Below are positions 56,489 through 64,000 of a stretch of 64,000 bases of DNA, one piece after another. Under the pieces are notes generated by a model that saw only the letters and a program-made list of their open reading frames with translations, was not told where the DNA came from and searched no databases. The position numbers were made by a program, and so were the translations under genes. Each line of letters begins with the position of its first letter. Within the stretch, counting starts at the first letter, position 1. Origin of the DNA: Jackrogersella multiformis (Eukaryota > Ascomycota > Sordariomycetes > Xylariales > Hypoxylaceae); assembly GCA_902806575.1 (NCBI GenBank), contig CADCXD010000007.1, forward strand, positions 1,240,001 through 1,304,000, read 5' to 3'.

Positions 56489-57840
56489 GTCGATGAGGAG
56501 ATTCCGCGAGAAACAGTATAGCCTGTATAAGATTCACAAGAAACCAGTCAGATTAGAGCAATCGGCATGATCTATACTGCCCTATCTCCTAGCTATCGAG
56601 TGTTATAGGGTTGACATATAAACCGGCGGCCGAAACAATGGAAGATGAAAGATGGATGAAAAGATTCGGGTTTGTAAAAGTTTCGGTGAGAGTCTAATCC
56701 AAAAGTTTGAGTGATGAGTGATGAGTGTCTATCAGGGCGAGGAAGTAGCAATTGGTATGTACTTGCCCCATAGAGCTCTCTCATATAAATATCTACCGAA
56801 GGAGCTACCTACCTAGGTATTTACCTAGCCTAGGTAGGTACATTCATGTAATCGTAAATATAGCTGTGTTCACATGCAGTACCCAGGTAGCTAGGTTATA
56901 ATTTCCGTACCTACCTAGGTAGGTATCTAACTGAGCAAGTCCAATCGTAGAATCACTTAATGTCAAACGGACATGATTATCTCTCTCAAGTTCAACCTCT
57001 TTGAAACGGTGGTACCCCTATTTGTCAAGCCATCAATCCTCTGTGCTGTTGCTTCATACACGACTTCCGGCATAGGATAAATGAATGGGTCTGGCCTTAT
57101 ATAAGACCAAGCTGGTGCTGACATTGATACTAAATCACTTAAGGACGTTTAAGATTGGTAGGTATGTTCGATTCCTGTCTTTATACTACACTAATACATG
57201 GCTCTTTATATTATTACATGATATAAGCGCATATATATTCAAGCTAAGCATCATATATATGCTATAAGACCATATACCGATTTAAAGGGCCGTTTATTAG
57301 TGTAGTGATTCCTAGCTAGCTATGGACAAGTGCGTCAAGCTTCGGAGAGACAACACAGGTTTGAACCTACCTTAGGTAGAGGTAGTCATTGATGTTTGGG
57401 ATAAGACGCCCCTCAACCCCCGGTGGGTACCTATATGTATGCTAAGTAAGTCATGAGCACCAATGTAATTAAACAACAGGCGAGGTATCTGCTTCATCGT
57501 TCGATCTTAGAGTCCAGCGATTCTTCTGCTGAAGAGGTCAGGGTTAGGATTAAAATAGTATACATAGTGTTAAACGAGTTGATGCTTCGAGCCTTAATAT
57601 CCGTGATAGCAAAGAGACGCTTTCTGTATAATCTTATTATAAAAGTCAGATACCTACCCTAACTACTCGTTTTCTGAATTAACTCTTATCTACCGAAGCC
57701 TTATAAGAAGCTATCAAATCCGTAACAAAGCCATATACACCTCACATTCCGATGTTTAACCCAAATCGTTCTACATACTAGCACGACTTTGAAAGGAGGT
57801 ATATAAACCAAAATGAAGCCTAGATATTCTAAGACAAAAC
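56489..57840. other. Intergenic, upstream of the coiled-coil gene
   Basis: No gene. It is dense in CCTAGG palindromes at 56805-56841 and 56908-56925. At 57166-57179 the 14-mer GTTCGATTCCTGTC repeats the T-arm sequence of the tRNA-like element at 8892-8905. Confidence 0.5.
56908..56925. repeat. 18-bp perfect palindrome, copy 4
   Basis: TACCTACCTAGGTAGGTA, identical to the copies at 23534, 27472 and 42192. A related imperfect cluster lies at 56805-56841. Confidence 0.85.
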
Positions 57841-57991
57841 GGCCGTGTTGGTGCGGCCTAGCAATACATATTTATATTTGTTTGAACTAATACTCTTACG
57901 AGCGTTCTTAATATCCTTATGAAATATCCTTACGAAGTATTGCTAGGCCCTAGGGTTCGATTCCCTAGACGGCCATCTCAATCATTTTTTT
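57841..57991 (+). ncRNA. tRNA-like Pol III-type element with long hairpin
   Basis: The ends pair: GGCCGT (57841-57846) with ACGGCC (57969-57974), followed by A. A 6-bp T stem (CTAGGG/CCCTAG) encloses the loop TTCGATT, so the B-box GGTTCGATTCC is perfect. Between acceptor and T arm is a perfect 13-bp inverted repeat, GGCCTAGCAATAC (57855-57867) and its complement (57937-57949), enclosing 69 nt of AT-rich sequence. A T7 run at about 57985-57991 fits a Pol III terminator. No normal D arm is present, so it is not a standard tRNA gene; an intron-bearing degenerate tRNA or a tRNA-derived element are alternatives. Confidence 0.5.
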
Positions 57992-60012
57992 CTCACCATT
58001 TTGCTAGAATCGCTTTCACTTTCAAGTAACAGGATATTCGATTCAGGTAGGTAGGTACCAAGGCTAGGTAGTTAGTTATCAACCTCCGTACTTGCAATAT
58101 AAAACCCATGACCAGACTCCTAATTCCGTTCGTGAACCAGGCAAAAGTTTACTAGCCAGTTGCTGCTGATGCTTCCTAACTCTCGAGATCCATACCTCAC
58201 ATACCTGCAGCTCATCTATTTTAGTACCTAGTATGTGGGTGGGTATGCAGTGCGTCTTTAACCTTAGCGAGTAGAAGGAGACCTCGGAAGTAACAGGACT
58301 CTAGACCCATAGACGCCTCACAACTGTGCGGATGTAGGCATGAGGCGGCTAGATGCGACAGAAGGATTAACCTCATTAGCGCAAAACGTTGGCGCGTCAA
58401 AGTGAGGCCCAACAGAAGGCGACTCTATTTTCATCGGCGGGATGCTGTATCATGAAGTCGGGCCAACTAAAGCGATTTTACGAATTTATCTCGCCGGGCA
58501 GCATAGTATACTTCGCTCCCCAAAACCAAACACCGGCAATGCGAAGCATTATCGGCTGTAGTGTAACAGCAACGCCGGAAGTGGTGTTTCTATTGATAGC
58601 ACAGCACCGGGATGTATGAGATCCGGTTGCAATTAATATAATCCGAGTGGTATTTATGGAACAACCACATCTGTATTTAACTGGTCATTGGTATCTACGC
58701 ATGAAGAGGCCCGATTCCTGGCCGGGAAGCTGACTTGCATGCAATTTGACGTATCTTTAAGATGGGATAGGTTGGCCCGTGCCTGGCGTCTAATACATAC
58801 ATACGGTAGAATCAACTATCGCATCTGCATCGCGGCGGTGAAAGATAAAACGTCAAGTTATCTAGGGTATGGTCCAACATTAGAAGGAGGCGGCTAGTAA
58901 TATCTACTACCCGCGGTATTAGAAGCGTCGAGGTCTTCATCGCGGCTGGTTGGCGAAGATACCTATGGAATACAGAGAAGCTATACCAAAACGGCAACGG
59001 TTACATGGTGTTTGAACCAGCAATCTCGTCATACAAGTGAGCAAAGCGTACGTAGTATATAGGTATGCCTTGGGGGCGGCAAATGAGACGGCCCGCGATT
59101 AGATCCGGAGGTGGCTTATAGAGTATGTCGTACTCTCTAATACATACGTACGGCATGATGACGATATTAGAGCGAAGAGACTTGTGTCTATGTCTTGCTC
59201 AAATTATCACGACATAATCTGTAGCGCATGTGCGGACATTGAATCAAACTAGCTGCAAATGGTTAGATAAAAATAACACATTTTACTAAACTGCCGGTGG
59301 AAGCTACCTACTCCGTGACGAGAATTTCTTCAACAGATTGTAGACGAACTCGAAGGAGCAAGCTTGGGCGACAAATGTGACAAGATGCAATTCCTAAATA
59401 TGTTTGGCGGTCACGAAAACCGACATCCTTGCTGCGAACCCCTGTTTCTGCGCGCTGATTGGTAGAATGACAAGGGGTCAAGTCGCCAAGCGCCGTTGGT
59501 TAAGCGCCGCGAAGATCTGAACAACCAATGATGGACCGAGTCGCTCTAAATAACAGAGATCTTATTGCCTTCCTTAGATGTGAAGCTTCGTGGAATCCAA
59601 TAGGCACCCTAGGAAAATGCCGGGACCCCTGAAGTCTCAACTGCCAGATCTGCATCAAGCCTCTAGGAGGGTTAGCTACACTACGGCGTAGTACTCTCTT
59701 CCTAGGTTCCTACAGACCACCCATCATGCATAACCTGTCACATCGCTGGAGTGCCCTCCCAGAGCGTTATCTCCAAGCGCCTCAACTCACTTCTCCCCCA
59801 CCAGGAAGAGCTTATTCATAAGTCTAAAGAGCCCCCATGTGGCCTGATACAATCCTAGTTTTCTTCCCTTTTTCGATACCATTCCATATGGCTGGATGAG
59901 GTTTGCTCGAAAGCTTTAACGGTCGCCTTACGTCGTCCCACGTCGTTCCACCCAAGTACCAGAGTGCCGGATCTCACTTATACTATTTTCATTTTTGCCA
60001 GTGCAAGCCACT
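57992..60012. other. Gene-poor interval (about 2 kb)
   Basis: No supportable protein gene; frames such as 58389-58619 and 58688-58897 lack protein character. A minus-strand B-box-like GGTTCAAACACC lies near 59012-59023 without other tRNA parts. The last few hundred bases should be the promoter of the following gene. Confidence 0.4.
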
Positions 60013-60547
60013 ATGGCAACCTCTACTTCGGACTCATTTCCCCTGGCGACGGACCAACCCTACAGCGAAGGCGATAGCGGACCCGGCTCCATCAGCTCCG
60101 GCGGCAGCATCGACAATTCGGCAGGGGCATCTGGAAGTAGTCCCGGCGTTGTTCAGATTTCCCACGGTGCGATAGTCGCAATAATTGTTGTAGTTGCCTT
60201 CGTATGCGTGGCTGGCAGCAAGTTCCCTTTTGAACGCTAGGCTTTCAATCTGCTAACACGCCATAGTCTCTGCGGCAGTACTCTTCTACCTGGCGAAGAA
60301 GAGAGAATGGAAGGTCAGAGAAAGTATTCGGCGTTCGGCAAGGAGGGTAGTCACTGCTCTCACACCTCGCCGCTCCGAATTTCCCAAGTCAGTCAAAGAG
60401 TCATCTGGTAGTTCTCGGGGCCGCGTTCGCTTGGAAGATGTACCGCCGACACCTCGACTCCGGCCCGAAGACGTCGAGAAGGGGCTTGCCCAAGCTAGCA
60501 TTCGACACAGTCCCGAGGGGAAAAGCAAGAAATGGGCGAGAAAGTGA
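60013..60547 (+). CDS. Small single-pass membrane protein (fungal, unknown)
   Basis: Two exons: 60013-60217 and 60267-60547; 161 residues. The intron (49 nt) appears to use a GC donor: the exon ends in A and the intron begins GCAAGT, with branch CTGCTAAC and acceptor CCATAG. Only this splice gives an unbroken transmembrane helix (VAIIVVVAFVCVAGISAAVL) followed by FYLAKKREWK. The N-terminal 50 residues are Ser/Gly/Asp-rich (SEGDSGPGSISSGGS) and probably extracellular or lumenal; the C-terminal about 85 residues are basic and cytosolic. This Ser/Gly-rich ectodomain, one helix and basic tail layout is common in fungal cell-surface or wall-sensor-like proteins, but there is no signal peptide and no known domain. 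It converges with ENP2. Confidence 0.72.
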
Positions 60548-60741
60548 ATAATCGCAATTGGTCGATTTGTGGATTGTCATAGGCTGGCCGAAGCTAATTG
60601 AGGAGGCGAAACGCGAGTATCGAGTCAGGTATTGCATTTAAATAGCTTCCCGCGGAACCGGAGCATGGAGTTTGGGGAAGCGAAGCCAACTGCCTTCTGG
60701 ATTTGTATCAATATTTATTATCGCTAGCATATCGTTGGGTA

Positions 60742-62926
60742 TCAAAGTCGTCTGAAGACATTAGTACTAGCACTTCGTCGTGAGTCTGTTCGTCGTCGAT
60801 CTTTCGCCTGCCGTTCGGGGGCTTCTCTTTCATCCTTCATCTTCGAATCTGGGACAAATGTGACCTGCCTCTCTCCTACTATTTCTCTGCCTCGGGATTT
60901 ACTGACCCTGCCCGACTTTTGAGCTCTAGAGCCAAGAGATGTGTCTTTCGACAATCGACTGCCAGTTTGATTAGACGTTCTAACACGCATTACCATTTCA
61001 TCTGGAGCACTCCTTCCGGGGACAATTTCGTCATCGCTCTCATCTACATCGCTCGTATCTTCGTCGCTCTTATCAGAGGATTGTATGCCTAGGGGTGTAG
61101 TCTTGACGCCTGTGTTCGGGTCGACCTTCGTGCTTGGATTTAGAACCTGGAACTCGCGACTGTTCTCGTCGATCTTGAACTCTTCATCTTCGAACAATCG
61201 GTTGAATCGTTCATCACCAAGTACTCCAGCCTTGGTGTCGACATGAGCTCTCCTTTCTTGGCGTTTGAGTAGCTTGTCGACCAATTTCTGGTTGACCTTG
61301 ACCTTCTTATTTCCGCGGATTCGACTAGCGCGCTCCTTTTCGACCTTCTCCTGAATGCGTTTGGCACGTTCATCTTCTATGGCATAGGGATTGGCGATCA
61401 GCCGAGCTTGTTCGTACAGCCTCGAAGCCACAAAATACCCGTGCATGTAAGGACGCAGCAAGTTTGTCTTGCCAATCAAATGTGCCAGACTGAGGGATTT
61501 CAGTTCCGGCAACGTCAGGAACTTGAAGTTGTCATATTGATCGGTGCTGACTTCTTCGGCCATCTCCTCGACCATGTTATCGAGGAATGAGCACCACCGT
61601 GGCGCAGGTCCTAGTTGCGGTATGAAGAAACTGTGTAGGGGTTTACCCTCGTTCGCTGTGAGAATCATTCCGGTGTTCTTGCACCATGTGACGAAATTTA
61701 TGTCGACCAAGGGCTCGACCGAAGTCCAAGTCTCACCATCAAGCTCATCCCAAATCTTGATCATCTGCTTATCGGCGGACAGAACTTTCTTCTCCTGGGA
61801 AGATGTGGTCAGGTGAATGAGATTCTTGATCGGAAACCCGGGACCGTGATCCTTCTGTAATAGTGGCTTTGGGCTTCGAAGATCGAAAAGCTTGACGAGA
61901 CCATTCGATGTACCCGTCGCTAATGACAGACCTGAAGGGTTAAAATCGAGAGCAGTTATTTCGCCTTCCTGACCTCCAAGGATTGCAACTCGCGACTTGG
62001 ATCGCGAATCCCAGAATTCGACGGAACCAATAGAGGTACCAAAGGCTAGCAAGTTATGGCTGTTTTCGGCAACTGCTGCGGTATTGACACTCCCAACGCT
62101 GATGCTTCCCTGCAAGCCAGTTTCAACACTGTCGTCGGTTCCAACATCGATTTGATACGACTTCATAAATCTGCCGACTTCAAGGTTCATTCGAAAGACC
62201 TCACCGTTACCGTCAGTATCTAATCCCACAGAGGGGATTAATGCTTCAGTTGCGTGGCGATCGTAGACGAGATCTCTTCCGTACCTAGGCAGACGTAACT
62301 CATAGTGGCAACCAGCTGGGGTCTATTGCGCGTTAGTTAATGGGCTGCGCTATATTTGAAAACATTTTCTCCTAAATGTTTCAGATCTTACATGGAATTC
62401 GAGTTTCCTATCACTCTGCAAGTGTAGAGACTTCGTATAATCTGTCGAGAGGAAAAGGAAGGTTGTGTTGAGAGACTTCGTATGTCTCGCATAGGACAGC
62501 GCAAGATGAGGCAAGTAGTGGACATGAAACTGCGGCTTGTCTGCTAAATATTAATATACTATAAAGAATACACAATTGGACATTCTCTTTCTAGGAGGAG
62601 AAGGGTGGGATTTTTGTTCGGGGAATGACCATAACGTACAAGTTCCAGTTGACATGATCCAGTCATTGTCCTCCGACACTCGAACACATTGGCTAGCTTC
62701 CTCAAACTCGAAATCTTGAAGAAGTTCTATTCGGCTCTGATACTCGGGGTCCGACTTTAGACTACGCTTCCGTCGACGCGCCAGCCTGTATAGATATATG
62801 TCCTGTTAGTTTATCATTCCTTGATCAGAGAAGACTCGGATTGCTGTACCAATCTGGAAGAGGACGCGCGGTGTTGGCGCCGGCTATTGTGTACACAGAC
62901 ACATCTCCTTGATTGGTGACTTTCAT
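60742..62926 (-). CDS. ENP2: Ribosome biogenesis protein Enp2 / Nol10
   Basis: Four exons, about 650 residues: the main 3' exon plus three upstream ones separated by short introns near 62340-62390, 62540-62630 and 62795-62850. Enp2 is a nucleolar WD-repeat protein needed for 18S rRNA maturation in the small-subunit processome. The N-terminus MKVTNQGDVSVYTIAG is the hallmark start, and splices rebuild DWLARRRKRSLK, STGTYKPQFHV and FHTPAGCHYELRLPRYGRDL. The beta-propeller follows (GEITALDFNPSGLSLATGT, GPGFPIKNL), then the NUC153-type block (ADKQMIKIWDE; GNKKVKVNQKLVDKLLKRQ; DERFNRLFEDEEFKIDENS), ending in an Arg-rich tail. An in-frame ATG further upstream is rejected because of the conserved start. 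Confidence is high. Confidence 0.93.
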
Positions 62927-63668
62927 GGCGACAGTCGTTATCGATGAGAAAGTCTCTAAGCGACAAGTAAAAGAAAACGTGAAAGTCGTGTAAGAAGAAT
63001 TAGGGAAGAAGAAAAAAAAAGATTGAAATGCGAAGCTACAGTACAAAGTAGAGGGGCGATAAGAAAAGTTAGTGGATACCATTAGTTCGATAAGGGTGGG
63101 TCCGTTCTGCCATTAGCCATTAATTAGCCTTTAGCCGTTTAAAGTTCAAACGTTCTGAAGGTCGTCGCCTTGCATGTATGGGCCCGAGACCCTTGTCATT
63201 TCCCTGGTCGGTCGCCTTCGAATCCGGGTTCCGCTTAGAGATCCACCCTCAGATTGTGTCCAATGAATGACGAGGTTAAGCCACATCTTGTTGATCATAG
63301 CTGCCCGCGTGCCACTAACTTAACCCGCTGAGATCCGCCCAGGCGCAGGCGCAGGCGCAGGCATTGGAAATGGAAAATACTCGTGACGAAAGAACCTCCC
63401 AAGGAACTTTAAAGCTTCCAGCTCAGCCTTCAAGCCCTTAAGCCCTTAAACCCTTCAGGCCATTCTTCCTTTTGACAATTCTTTCGACAAGACAACCTCC
63501 ACTTCCACCTGGTCATGAACACATATAACTGGCCATTTATGCGACCGAATTCATGATCTCATAATAACTAATCTTTCTGTTGACATATCCCTCCCCCATC
63601 CCCTGACTAATTCGGTAGCAGCTGGAATTCCATGGCTCGATAATTATCGAAATAAGTCGGCTTAGTGT
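62927..63668. other. Intergenic, ENP2 promoter side
   Basis: No gene. It contains a GCAGGC tandem repeat (about 63341-63363) and a CCCTTAA-type heptamer repeat (about 63432-63458). The region presumably carries ENP2 regulatory sequence and the 3' end of the gene entering from the right. Confidence 0.45.
63341..63363. repeat. GCAGGC hexamer repeat, about four units
   Basis: A CAGGCG-type hexamer repeated about four times in the intergenic region upstream of ENP2. Confidence 0.7.
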
Positions 63669-63880
63669 CTACTTCGCGCTTCGAGCTTCGAGCTTCCCAT
63701 TGCCTCTTCTCCACGTAGGCTTAGCGGAGATGGAGCTCGGCGTGTACTGGAGACCCCAAAGATTGAAATCAACTCATAAAACTCGTACCGACAACTATAT
63801 CCATATTCCATTCTCACCTTAGCTGGCGCCTGGTTAAAGCGCATCTTTTGTGCCTCCTCTTGCATGGGAATGATCGCCGT
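63669..63880 (-). CDS. 3' end of a gene entering from the right edge (partial)
   Basis: The minus strand carries an exon-like piece with IIPMQEEAQKMRFNQAPAK, a GTGAGA donor at about 63818, a CAG acceptor at about 63748, and a final exon (YTPSSISAKPTWRRGN) ending at the TAG at 63669-63671. The two pieces join in phase. The frame stays open upstream to near 63930, so the real 5' end lies farther right, probably outside the window. I do not recognise the family; the short basic tail gives no clue. The alternative is a complete 44-residue ORF starting at the Met of MQEEAQ. Confidence 0.45.
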
Positions 63881-64000
63881 CGCATCGGAATGATTGATAC
63901 GATTTACGATATGGACACTGGTGAATATGAGACTAATGCATTGGTAATTGTCAGTTGCAATTCTTCTGTTGCAATTCTTATGATTGTTGACATGCGCATA

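Noticed and set aside
59000..59030. Minus-strand B-box-like sequence (GGTTCAAACACC)
   Set aside because: No acceptor pairing or other tRNA arms nearby; too short to support an RNA gene.
62825..63082. Upstream ATG extending ENP2
   Set aside because: It would add a Phe/Ser-rich leader encoded by a poly-pyrimidine tract. Enp2 homologues start at MKVTNQGDV.

Overview
The window is nuclear DNA from a filamentous ascomycete fungus (Pezizomycotina, probably Sordariomycetes; the order is a guess). The reasons are short spliceosomal introns (about 44 to 215 nt, mostly GT..AG, with CTAAC/CTRAC branch sites), fungal marker genes (exocyst Sec3, fructose-1,6-bisphosphatase, Rad10/ERCC1, mitochondrial bL33, Enp2), and wide intergenic gaps. 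There are no operons, CRISPR arrays, rRNA genes or intact transposons. I joined exons by hand from splice signals, reading phase and family motifs, so splice sites are models.

Layout. 0.5-4.7 kb: two convergent major-facilitator transporters, one of the allantoate-permease type and one sugar porter. 6.6-8.3 kb: mitochondrial-type hydroxyacid-oxoacid transhydrogenase (minus). 9.2-10.5 kb: DmpA/BapA-type aminopeptidase (plus). 11.2-15.6 kb: Sec3 (plus). 17.0-18.0 kb: NAD-type short-chain dehydrogenase (plus). 18.3-19.2 kb: probable remnant of a minus-strand gene. 19.7-21.5 kb: YtcJ-type amidohydrolase (plus). 22.0-23.0 kb: unknown protein (minus). 24.0-25.3 kb: DUF1295/steroid-reductase-like membrane protein (plus). 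25.6-26.7 kb: Fbp1 (minus). 29.9-41.2 kb holds three secreted proteins, all on the minus strand (S10 carboxypeptidase, a small unknown secreted protein, a GH47 mannosidase), and one plus-strand membrane-anchored unknown. 43.6-51.9 kb: Rad10, a spermidine-synthase-like protein, a broken or readthrough gene, an FMN-binding split-barrel protein and mitochondrial bL33. 52.5-56.5 kb: a 1296-residue coiled-coil protein. 60.0-62.9 kb: a small single-pass membrane protein and Enp2, convergent. A truncated minus-strand gene enters from the right edge.

Functionally this is mostly housekeeping (exocytosis, gluconeogenesis, DNA repair, ribosome biogenesis, mitochondrial translation) mixed with uptake and catabolic enzymes in the first 21 kb. 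I see no biosynthetic gene cluster with a backbone enzyme. The points most worth following are: a gene interrupted by a single in-frame TGA (47.8-48.5 kb); two tRNA-like elements with a perfect B-box-type T arm and a long central hairpin (8.8 and 57.8 kb); an identical 18-bp perfect palindrome at four intergenic sites; a probable GC-AG intron; and remnants of decayed genes.
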